DNA of 64,000 nucleotides from the NCBI RefSeq assembly GCF_014696065.1, contig NZ_JACJPL010000016.1, positions 1-64,000 on the forward strand, given 5' to 3'. This DNA comes from Leptolyngbya sp. FACHB-261. GTDB taxonomy: Bacteria; Cyanobacteriota; Cyanobacteriia; FACHB-261. The translations under genes were made by a program, and so were the position numbers. Below the pieces are notes generated by a model. It was not told where the DNA came from. It searched no databases and saw nothing but the letters and a program-made list of their open reading frames with translations. Positions 42,318-50,900 of this stretch are shown here, piece after piece; the first letter of the stretch is position 1, and each line of letters opens with the position of its first letter.

Positions 42318-42647
42318 CTACGCCTCTAGTCGCTCCAATCGGCGCTCATGCGCCTCAATGCTCTCCCGCTGCGCCTCAGCCGTAGAGCGAAGTTCAGTAA
42401 TCTGCAAGGTGTTTGCCTCAGCTATAGAGCGAAGTTCAGTAATTTGCAGGGTGTTTGCCTCAGCCGTGGTTCGCAGTTCGGTGATCTGTGTGGTGTTCGC
42501 CTCTGCGGTTTGCCTCAGCGCTTCCAGACCAACCAGAACCTGATCCAAGCGTTGCTCAGTGCGCGTCTGGGACACTGCCAGCTCGTTGAGAATAAACCAG
42601 ATCTGTTCGGCTTGAGAGCCGTTGCCGTTACCGTTGCCATTGGTCAT
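42318..42647 (-). CDS. Coiled-coil protein with 13-residue repeats
   Basis: 109 aa. After MTNGNGNGNGSQAEQIWFIL and a helix, the unit AEANTLQITELRS repeats four times with small changes (TTQITELRTT, LQITELRSI, LQITELRST), then AQRESIEAHERRLERLEA. The repeat is visible in DNA as a 39-bp tandem array (42370-42500). Likely an extended trimeric or tetrameric coiled coil; function unknown. GGAGGAG precedes the ATG at 42647. Confidence 0.65.
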   Translation of the reverse strand: MTNGNGNGNGSQAEQIWFILNELAVSQTRTEQRLDQVLVGLEALRQTAEANTTQITELRTTAEANTLQITELRSIAEANTLQITELRSTAEAQRESIEAHERRLERLEA

Positions 42648-42757
42648 TCTTACTCCTCCACCTCTGCAACCAGAGCCCGCACTTCTGCATCAAAGTCTAC
42701 CTTCAAGGCCACCGCCACTGCTCCATCTATTGCTCATCCAATAAGATGCAGTTATTT

Positions 42758-43250
42758 CTACGGCTCCTCTCCCATAACCTCATAGAACGCTCGTTCTGCC
42801 GCTCTCGCTCGCTTGGCATAACGCTGGAAGGTTGCCCTCGAAGGGTGCCGAGTTAAAGCCATCGCATGTTCCGATTCCATCCCCCGCAGCAGCTCTGTTG
42901 CAAAGGTATGCCGCAATCGGTGCGGGGTCCATCCCCCAGACCTGACGCTTTCTGCAACTGGACAAACACAGGTGGTTGGTAGACAGCTCGGTACGTCACT
43001 CGTTGCCCCTGGCTGTTGGTCGCTGAGTCAGGGCTTTGCGACTGCAAAGACCCCTCCACTCCGCGCTGCGACTCCAAGTATCGATTCAAATGCTCTCGTC
43101 CTTGGCTTTGCGGATCTACAGGTGTACCCCATCAAAGTCACCACGTTCAAGTCACGGACTTCACTAGCTCTTAGGCCATGAGCGAGAACGGCAAAAATAG
43201 TTTGATTCCTGAGTTGATTCGTTTCCTTTGTCTTTAAAGTTTCCGTATGA
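42758..43250 (-). pseudogene. Tyrosine recombinase, copy 2, degenerate
   Basis: Begins mid-gene (ETLKTKETNQLRNQTIFAVL, AHGLRASEVRDLNV = box I), then frameshifts with a deletion of the beta-sheet region, LNRYLESQRGVEGS, SQGQRVTYRAVYQPP, another frameshift, and HRLRHTFATELLRGMESEHA (box II, intact H-x-L-R-H). It ends ALTRHPSRATFQRYAKRARA with Tyr nucleophile and EVMGEEP. It keeps the C-terminal part that copy 1 lost and lacks the N-terminus that copy 1 kept. Not functional. Confidence 0.8.
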
Positions 43251-43351
43251 TAATAGAGAAGTCTTGGCTGCTAAGGAGATTACAAGTTCTAGAATCTACG
43301 ACTTGTGCGCTTGGCGTATGTTCAATCTACTCTGAATAATTGCAGTGGTTG

Positions 43352-43383
43352 GCTGTCCCACGAGCGAGCATAAGTGGGACAGC
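43352..43383. terminator. Perfect 10-bp hairpin past the STAND gene
   Basis: GCTGTCCCAC and GTGGGACAGC flank a 12-base loop 36 bp after the stop of the minus-strand giant gene. No T-run follows, so termination is only a guess. Confidence 0.35.
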
Positions 43384-43418
43384 TGATGCCAAGTAACTTT
43401 ATTTTTACGTTAGTGTTG

Positions 43419-46400
43419 TTATATGATGGCCTGTCTACGCAACCTTCTGGGAGCCACATAACAGCCCAATCGAGTTGGCGTTCGATCGAGCATTTCCAAC
43501 GCAGAGCGTGTCTCTCTAAGATTCAAAGCAAGTAGCTGTTCAAACATCTGAAGACCAAGCTCACGGCATACGGGTTGGCGATGCAGCTTAATGGCGATTG
43601 TGGTTAGGCTTTCCGCTATAAATGCAGTAGATCGTGATGGATTTTTAAGTTCTGCACCTAGATCAATTAAACTTTTGCAGACTTCGGCTACAACTTCAGG
43701 ATAGTTATCAATCAGTTCTTCTGCTTCAAGAATTTCGGTCAAATCTCTGGCAGATTCCAAGAGCACGCTCTGATTTTTGCAGACTGCTCCAAGGACCTTC
43801 AACATTCCGCTGTCTAACTCAAAGTGATCACGGCTGCAATGAAAGACTTTTGCCACAGCATATTGAACAGATGTGGCGGAGGAAGAGGCAAGAGTGTAAA
43901 GAATTTTTGCCGCAATCGCCCGACATCTTCGTTGAGACCATAGATGACTTGCTGCATGAGCAAGACCGCAAAGAACTGATTCATTGTCCTGAGCAGCAAG
44001 GTGAGAATGAATCCTCTGAATTGACCATTCATCCTGATACTGAAGGTAGTGGATTAGCAATAATTCTCCATATGCTTGATGGGAGAAGTTGGAGTTATTA
44101 GACCAGAGTATCTCCAGCCAGCCTTGTGCCGCTTCTTTAGGTTCGAACCAGCCGATCGTGCGTGAGATAAAATAAAGTGCCCAGGGATATTGAAGAACTT
44201 CCGGGCAATTTTGAATAACTTGGTTAAAGAGCTTAGTTGCCTCAGTGCGATTGCCATTCAGGAGTGGTGGCATCCGTGTTAATATATCGCACCAAACTGC
44301 TGGATGAGGTTCCACACCTATGTGCGATTTGATAAACTTTGCCCAGCCTTCCAAATTCGGAGGGCTTTGCTTGAGGTACCCCTCAGCGATTGCCCGCACG
44401 ATATTACCTCTACCACCCGGAAGGATGTGTGAACCGCGAATACCAAAGAGGATGGGTGACCTTAGGTCAGAGCTTTGCTGCTCTTTACTTCTGTAGTGGT
44501 CTAACTCTGGTTGAGAATAGTTTGGCAACCAGCCTTCAAGCAGCGATAAAGAGGATTGTGGTAAGCCTTGATGTCGCTTAGCAATCTTTTCCAGAGCATG
44601 GGCGGCTTCAGAGCGAAAGTTCTCTGAAACGAAACCTTGCTGATCAAGCCCCTCAATGATATGAATTAAATCAATTGCTGGAAAATCAGTTCCAGCCAAG
44701 TCTTCTAGAGCGTCGCCCACGTAACTTTCATGCCGTTGAGGCTCCAATTGTGGAAGGATACGAATAAACCGTGATGGGTCATTCTTTACCAACTCGCCAA
44801 ATTCGCGAGACTGTTGGATTGCTCCACCTGCACGTGAACGGTCATCAAACCACTGACGTTGGGGATGGTTCCATTCTGTTTCGTCAGATAACTCATTGAA
44901 AAGACTTAACAAATGTTGATCTGATGCATGGCTCATCTCATTGCTAGTCATGCGGGGTCCAACGTTTTGAGCAATTGTTATACCGCTACTCTCATTCAGA
45001 TTAAACCAAGGGAGTGCGCGTTCCTCTTCCTCTTTCAACCGCCTTGCCTGGGGGCTCAAATATTCCTCAGGAATAGCTTGTAGGAGAGACAATCGATGTT
45101 CTCGGTTGTATGTGCGATATCTACGACGAATGTCCACATCCCTGTCACCCTGGATCTGCCAGTAGGTAAACTCCTGAATTGTCTGCTCAAGTTGCTCTCT
45201 ATCCTTTGGTTGGAGGTGAGGAAAGATAGCTGCAATCAGTTTCTCTGTTTCTCTATGGCGACCGCTACCCATCTGGCTACCCAAACTGAATCGCCTCGGA
45301 TCCGCCAACAGATAGTTCGAAATCCTTGTAGCTTCCTCTGAAGCGACTACCTCGAGCCCACATGCTACTAACTGATGAACAATTAATAGGTCTGAATTTT
45401 CATTTTGCTCAACAAAGTTTAAAAAGGTAGACTTATCCTGTTTCGCTAACTTAGTGATAGCTGTGAGCAAAGACTGAATAATTTTGCTTCTAGAAAACTC
45501 GAAACCACCCACTTGATCCCAGCGATAACTGAGCATATCAGAGTTTGTATCGTATAGAATGTGCTGAATGAGATCTGTGAACCAGGGCCACATTAACTCC
45601 AAAAAGCTTTGCGGATGTACTTCGGCAATTTTCTCAATTTCGTAAAAATTGCTTTCGTTTTCAAGTAGGGCTTTCAATGGACTCAATGGAGCATGTCGAT
45701 AAGCATGAACTGTGCGTTGGACTTCATCGACATCTGACGGCAAGACTGGGGGCATCATCTTACTAGCCTCGGTTGCCTGTGTTAATAAGCAATCCAAGTG
45801 ACCACGGATAACTCTCGCAGCCTGATTAGGTAAAACCTCAGCTATCCTTTCAGCAATCGCAGCAACACTATGCCAATCAACGTTAGAACGTTGAACCACC
45901 TGCTGTATTAGCCGAACTCTTTCAGAAGTCCATTGCCCAATATCCCAAATGACTCGGATGATCAGGAAATCGTATGTCTTATCATCCAACCAATACTCTT
46001 CCAACAGGTTCCAGATATCCTCTGGCGCGGAATTTGCCGCTGCTGCCAGAAATGGAGAACAGTACATCGCCTGCTCCACTGGTTTCTCTAACCATTGGGT
46101 AAATTCAGGGCGATCGCGCAAACGTTTGAACCAGCCAGAACTCCCGGTCGTGGCATCCAAAACTTTGATTCCTTCTACTTCTGAGTTGAGTAGAGGAATA
46201 AGTAGCCTAGCTTCAACCAAATTAGGACTAGATTGCGCTCCCACAAACTCAATCAGTAGACTGCGAATGTGATGCCTTATCTGCTGCTGTGAGGTTTGCA
46301 GCAGAGTGGTTAATTCCTTCTGATACTGTTGAGTAGCTGTGCCACGTAAATAGTTCAGACCTCTTAATAAAGTAGGTCGAATGAATAGACCATCCTGTCG

Positions 46401-48173
46401 CTCTAGAACAAGATCTGTCAGGGATTGTGAACCACTAGCAAAGGCACGGGCAAGGGTATGGTCATAGTAAGTTTGGTGACGAAATCCGATGTTGCCATTT
46501 TCTGGATTGGTCATTAGTAGACCAGCATGCTCCAACGCTCGGCAGATTTCTGGAGATGCGTCAGCAATCGCATTTGGTACCCACAGGACTTCTTCTTTAG
46601 TCATGCGGTCAGCAAGCCTTTCTAGAAATGCCACACACTTTTCAGCTTCTGGGTGCTTCTTCACCCGTTCCTCCCACAGGCGGTCTAATAGCCTCTGAGA
46701 GGATGTAAAAATGTCTCCTAGTTGGGCAACATCAAGAAAAACATTCAGGTGCAGTGGATTCTGTAATAGCTCTCGGAGGGTCTCTCCCATACTTGCAGGT
46801 TGATGTCCCGCTGCTTCCAGTATTGGGGAAATAGTTTCCCAGGCAGGAAGGCTCAAGAACAATTGCTTGATTTCTGCCAGTCGAGCAAATTGAGAACCGT
46901 AGCGAAATTCAAATTCCCGACAGGTAGCAATAATATGAACGTTTTTACTTCCAGACAACCTCTGAGTTAGAGACAGAAGTAGGTTCAACCGTTGGGATTT
47001 ACGATCAAGTAGCTCAGAAACAGCGTCTAACTGATCGATCAGAACAACAATTTTCTCTTTGCTAGCAATTGCATGAACGGTATCACTGGGAGGTAACTCA
47101 AGATGCAAGTCAAACTGTAAATCCTCAATGGTATTGATGGCTCCGTTTAACTGGTCAGCTTTAATTGCCAAAACTGAATAGCCTTGTATGACTAGCTCAT
47201 TTCCTAAGGTTGCCATCAATGCTGACTTACCCGATCCAGGAACACCTAGAACGATCGTTGTAGATGATTCTTCCACTTTGATACGGTTCAGCAACTCGTC
47301 CAATTCAGAACGTTTGATTTGCTGCTTGTTACTGAGTGTATGCTGCCAACTCAGCAACCCTTTTGATGCATCTGCCACATTCTGTTTGAGTTTGGTGTAT
47401 TTAGCCGAACTTGAACTGAGAAGAGAACCAGCTTCTAATTTTGCCAAAATTGCAAAGGCAAAGGCACTTGCGTGTTGAGCTGCAACTATGCTTGCTGTGG
47501 TAGGGCCGGTAGCGGCATCCTGGCCGATCACATGGGTGATGCCTCGAATAATTAGAGCATTAGTGTCAGCATTGGCATGGACTGCCTTTAGGACACCATA
47601 CCCTGTGACATCTACCGCCAAAGCATCTCCGTGGTTCGCTTGTAAAAGCTGATAGACTGCAGATTGATTGGAAGTAATCTCCTTCTCACCTGCCGCGATC
47701 GCTCCGACAAAAACTTTTGGTACCCAGTTTGGCTTTTCCCTCTGGATGCGCTCTAACCAATCCTCTCGCTTCGCTTCTGCTTTCGCACGCTGTTCCAGCA
47801 CATAACTTGCCAGCTCTAGTTTCGGTGTCGGTAAAAAGCCAGATGCTGTTACCTTACCAGTCTCATAACTATAGACCTTGATCGCAGCGACAACATCTGC
47901 CGCAGTAACATCCTTCAATCCAGCCGCTACCCCGACTGACAGAACTACGTTGGGCCGCCAATGTGCAATTGCCCGTTCTGTCTCCATCGCTGCATCAGAA
48001 TTTTCTAAATTGACTTGGGCGACCACGACCTTCCAAGTTTTTCCGTTTGCAGAAAATTGCCCCGATTCATAGACCGTACCTTGCGGATGCGTTTCCTCTG
48101 CAAGATGTATCAAATGAGTACAAACAGCATGGTACTCATCAGGAAGAGAGGTTAGGATGACTGCGCAAGGCAT
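43419..48173 (-). CDS. Giant PNP-like/STAND NTPase protein
   Basis: 1584 aa from the ATG at 48173, aligned with the start of the paralogue at 52199 (MPCAVILT versus MPSAVILT); a TTG six bases earlier is possible. Residues 1-245 are a nucleoside-phosphorylase (PNP_UDP_1) domain: AVILTSLPDEYHAVCTH, NVVLSVGVAAGLKDVT, VFVGAIAAGEKEI. Its active site looks dead: V187-D-V-T190 replaces VEME, and RGITHVIG (His214) replaces RGISD. Residues about 285-560 are a STAND-type P-loop NTPase: VLGVPGSGKSAL, VVLIDQLDAVSEL, HIIATCREFEFR, then a winged-helix-like segment. Over 1000 residues of helical repeats follow, presumably the sensor. Known PNP-STAND proteins are predicted immune switches. Confidence 0.85.
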   Translation of the reverse strand: MPCAVILTSLPDEYHAVCTHLIHLAEETHPQGTVYESGQFSANGKTWKVVVAQVNLENSDAAMETERAIAHWRPNVVLSVGVAAGLKDVTAADVVAAIKVYSYETGKVTASGFLPTPKLELASYVLEQRAKAEAKREDWLERIQREKPNWVPKVFVGAIAAGEKEITSNQSAVYQLLQANHGDALAVDVTGYGVLKAVHANADTNALIIRGITHVIGQDAATGPTTASIVAAQHASAFAFAILAKLEAGSLLSSSSAKYTKLKQNVADASKGLLSWQHTLSNKQQIKRSELDELLNRIKVEESSTTIVLGVPGSGKSALMATLGNELVIQGYSVLAIKADQLNGAINTIEDLQFDLHLELPPSDTVHAIASKEKIVVLIDQLDAVSELLDRKSQRLNLLLSLTQRLSGSKNVHIIATCREFEFRYGSQFARLAEIKQLFLSLPAWETISPILEAAGHQPASMGETLRELLQNPLHLNVFLDVAQLGDIFTSSQRLLDRLWEERVKKHPEAEKCVAFLERLADRMTKEEVLWVPNAIADASPEICRALEHAGLLMTNPENGNIGFRHQTYYDHTLARAFASGSQSLTDLVLERQDGLFIRPTLLRGLNYLRGTATQQYQKELTTLLQTSQQQIRHHIRSLLIEFVGAQSSPNLVEARLLIPLLNSEVEGIKVLDATTGSSGWFKRLRDRPEFTQWLEKPVEQAMYCSPFLAAAANSAPEDIWNLLEEYWLDDKTYDFLIIRVIWDIGQWTSERVRLIQQVVQRSNVDWHSVAAIAERIAEVLPNQAARVIRGHLDCLLTQATEASKMMPPVLPSDVDEVQRTVHAYRHAPLSPLKALLENESNFYEIEKIAEVHPQSFLELMWPWFTDLIQHILYDTNSDMLSYRWDQVGGFEFSRSKIIQSLLTAITKLAKQDKSTFLNFVEQNENSDLLIVHQLVACGLEVVASEEATRISNYLLADPRRFSLGSQMGSGRHRETEKLIAAIFPHLQPKDREQLEQTIQEFTYWQIQGDRDVDIRRRYRTYNREHRLSLLQAIPEEYLSPQARRLKEEEERALPWFNLNESSGITIAQNVGPRMTSNEMSHASDQHLLSLFNELSDETEWNHPQRQWFDDRSRAGGAIQQSREFGELVKNDPSRFIRILPQLEPQRHESYVGDALEDLAGTDFPAIDLIHIIEGLDQQGFVSENFRSEAAHALEKIAKRHQGLPQSSLSLLEGWLPNYSQPELDHYRSKEQQSSDLRSPILFGIRGSHILPGGRGNIVRAIAEGYLKQSPPNLEGWAKFIKSHIGVEPHPAVWCDILTRMPPLLNGNRTEATKLFNQVIQNCPEVLQYPWALYFISRTIGWFEPKEAAQGWLEILWSNNSNFSHQAYGELLLIHYLQYQDEWSIQRIHSHLAAQDNESVLCGLAHAASHLWSQRRCRAIAAKILYTLASSSATSVQYAVAKVFHCSRDHFELDSGMLKVLGAVCKNQSVLLESARDLTEILEAEELIDNYPEVVAEVCKSLIDLGAELKNPSRSTAFIAESLTTIAIKLHRQPVCRELGLQMFEQLLALNLRETRSALEMLDRTPTRLGCYVAPRRLRRQAII

Positions 48174-48598
48174 TTGCAAATACCTTTATCACTGGCTATC
48201 ATCTTATTTTGGCAAGCCTGTAGAGATTCGTCCACTCGTAGTCATAATTGTTCCTACTAGGGAGTATTTTGGAGATGTTTCATAGTCCCTCGAGTTTAAA
48301 GCATAAGTCAGTCTACAGAACACAATTTACAATCATGTTCCAAAGCCAAACCCCGTACCAAGTGGGCGGATCTTTTTGAGAAAAACAGCGAATAGAAGAA
48401 AGAGATATGGAGCGAAGTGGGAGGTCTAACAAATTAGAGACTAGCGGAAAATCAAAAACTTGATTTAAGTATTTTCACCTCTTTGCCAGGATGTTTTGAA
48501 TCTCCCAACAAGCAAGATTGAAGCCTTTCTTTTTTTTCCGGATAATTATCCTATTGATGGTAAGTACAGAATGAGTACCTACCATCAACATTCTTCGT
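48174..48598. other. Intergenic region between PNP-STAND and the truncated 70-codon gene
   Basis: About 425 bp of AT-rich sequence holding the promoters of two divergent genes. A 14-bp inverted repeat TTGATGGTAAGTAC/GTACCTACCATCAA (48554-48588, 13 of 14 paired, 7-base loop) lies 10 bp before the plus-strand ATG and could be an operator. Confidence 0.5.
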
Positions 48599-48811
48599 AT
48601 GTATCCAGATAATTTCAATGGTTATAGTTTTGAGCAATTAACATGGTGGCGAACTAAAATTTTAGCTGACTTACAGCAAGCGGAAGAACAGGCGATAGAT
48701 GCGGGCATAGACCCAGAAGAATTAAAGATAATTTTATCAAAAGGTATAGCTTTGGGGAAAGTTGAAAGCAAAATAGACCTGTTGCGAAATAGGAGGAGGA
48801 GAGTAAAGTGA
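48599..48811 (+). pseudogene. Small gene truncated by an IS5-family element
   Basis: MYPDNFNGYSFEQLTWWRTK, then ILADLQQAEEQAIDAGIDPE and ALGKVESKIDL. At LLRN the frame enters the IS left end (48781) and stops soon after. The host part, about 60 residues, is helical and soluble; family not recognised. No continuation was found beyond the IS pair. Confidence 0.45.
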
Positions 48812-49820
48812 TTTTTAAAGTGATTTTTAAGAGTCGTGTTGGGGTGCGCCAACCCCATGATCGATATCGCTAGAGCCTGTCCTCCAACCGTTTGATGAAA
48901 GCCCTCACTGGGCTCTCTCCTACTGAGTTCCAACACTTGCTCCCTAGTTTCGAGGACTGCCTGCAAACAGCCAATCCCTCCCTTCACCGGCAGCGCCAAC
49001 GAGCACCAGGAGCAGGACGCAAGCACACCCTCGCCGAGGCCAGTGGCAAACTCTTCTTCAGCCTGTTCTACCTCAAGTGCTATCCTACCTTTGATTTGGC
49101 TAGCTTTTTCTTCGGCGTCAACCATTCTCAATGCCATCGCTGGCTGCACCAACTGCTGCCCATCCTTGAGCAAGCCCTGGGCCGAGAACTAGTGCTGCCT
49201 AAGCGCAATATTAGTAGCGTTGAGGAGTTCGTGCAGTTGTTTCCAGAAGTCAAAGATGTGCTGGTAGATGGCACAGAACGTCCCATCCAGCGCCCGAAGA
49301 ACCAGGACCGACAGAAAGCTAACTATTCAGGCAAAAAGAAACGACATACGAAAAAGAATCTAGTCGTCAGTGATGGGCAAAAGGTGCTGATGCTGAGCGC
49401 AACAGAAGCCGGGAAGCGGCACGACTACCAGATGTTTAAGTAGTCAGGCTTAGGGGATTTCTTTGCCGGTGAGGGTTACCTGTGGGTGGACCTAGGCTTT
49501 CAAGGAATAGGTGATGACTACCCCCAGTTACAAGTGGTCATTCCTCATAAGAAGCGACGCGGGGAACAGTTGAGTAAAGAACAGAAGAGAATCAATCGTA
49601 TCATTGCTCAAGGGCGAATCTTTGTTGAGCATGTGTTAAGTGGCATCAAGCGTTTAAGAGCCGTGAGCGAGGTATACCGGCATCGACGAGAGGGTGTTGA
49701 GGACCAATTCATGTTGCTTGCCTGTGGCTTGTGGAACTATCACTTGAAGTTTGCAGGATAGAGCAATTTGAGCCAATGAGATTTGGATACCCCCTTAGTA
49801 ATTCTCTGTTATTTCGCAAC
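48781..49820 (+). mobile_element. IS5-family insertion sequence, copy A
   Basis: 1040 bp bounded by inverted GTTGCGAAATA ends (48781 and 49820). The left-end sequence continues similar to that of copy B (CTG-TGCG-ATAG-AG-A), which supports the boundary. Encodes one transposase with an internal stop. It cuts the small gene at 48599. Confidence 0.75.
48895..49761 (+). pseudogene. IS5-family transposase with one in-frame amber codon
   Basis: 288 codons. LTGLSPTEFQHLLPSFEDCL and LFFSLFYLKCYPTFDLASFF form the helix-turn-helix N-terminus. The DDE triad is visible: LVDGTERPI (D), WVDLGFQGI (D), VEHVLSGIKRLR (E). A single TAG at 49441 after QMFK, where the family has Gln or a similar residue (MFKQSG), interrupts it between the first and second Asp. 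Otherwise intact, so recently active. Confidence 0.85.
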
Positions 49821-49868
49821 TTCTCTAATGCAGAATCACTTAGATTAATTTCTAATTTATTAGAGAAA

Positions 49869-50870
49869 TCGCGAAATAGTAGGTGATTGCTGAGAGGGTC
49901 CCTGAGTTGCGTTGGTTCAAATGATCTCCTTGCAACTTCAGGTGATATAGGTAGACAACATTAACTGGTTCTCAACACCCTCTCGCCAATTCTGGTACAC
50001 CTCTGTCATAGCCTCAACTGATTGATGCCATTCAAGGCACGTTCGTTAAAGGCTCTCCCCTTAATGATTCAGTTGACTCTCTTTTGCTCTTGACTAAGCT
50101 GTTCCCTCGCCGCTTCTTGTGGGAAATTACCCCTCCCACTGGGGATAGTCATCACACATTTATTGAAGGCCCAAATTCACCCACAGGTAACCCTCACCAG
50201 CAAGATAATCCTTTAAGCCTGCGTGCTTAGACATCCGGTAGTCGTGCCGCTTCTCCACTGCTGTCACGCTCGCCATCAGCACCTTTTGCCCACCGCTGAC
50301 TACCAGACTCTTCTTCGTATGTCGTTTCTTTTTACCTGAGCCATTGCCCTTGAGGTGCGGCTTATCCTTTGGGCACGAGATGAGACGCTCAGTGCCATCC
50401 ACCAGCATATCTTTAACTTCTGAAAACAACTGCACGAACTCTTCAACGGTACCAATCTTACCCTGGGCAGCCCTAGTTCTTGACCCAAGACTTGCTCGAG
50501 AATGGGCAGCAGTTGATGTAGTTTAGGATGCCCACCCTGTGGGTGACGATTGAGAGCGGTTGGCTCTGAAGAAAAAGTCAGCCAAGTCGAAGGTGGGATA
50601 GCACTTGAGATGGAATAAGCTGAAGAAGAGTTTGCCGCTTGCGCCAGTGAGGATGGACTTGCATCCTGCCCTTCGTGGTGATTTATACTGATGAGGGGAG
50701 AGGCTAGCTGATTGCAGGCAGTAAGTGTTGAAACTCGGTCGGAGAGAGCTCAATAAGGGCGTTCATCAAGCGTTTTGAGACAAGGCATGTCTATATCGAG
50801 CATGGGTTGAAGCACCCTACCTACCACGACTACTCAGAAATCAGTGACTCAATTACTACTATCCCGCAGC
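49869..50870 (-). mobile_element. IS5-family insertion sequence, copy B, degenerate
   Basis: About 1 kb in inverted orientation to copy A, 48 bp away. Ends TCGCGAAATAG (49869) and, inverted, GCTGCGGGATAG (50870). The transposase is broken in many places: KLFFSLFHLKCYPTFDLADF, then LVDGTERLISCPKDKPHLKG, HDYRMSKHAGLKDYLAGEGY and WVNLGLQ (second Asp lost to Asn), then unreadable. Older than copy A. Confidence 0.7.
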
Positions 50871-50900
50871 AGAACTCTTGACTGGCTTAAAGGCTGAGTC

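Noticed and set aside
42370-42500. CRISPR-like array
   Set aside because: The repeats are contiguous coding repeats of a coiled coil with no spacers.
1604-49443. Amber-codon reassignment or suppression, given several in-frame TAG codons
   Set aside because: The residues expected at the stops differ (Trp, Gln), other lesions accompany them, and intact genes end normally at TAG; decay is simpler.
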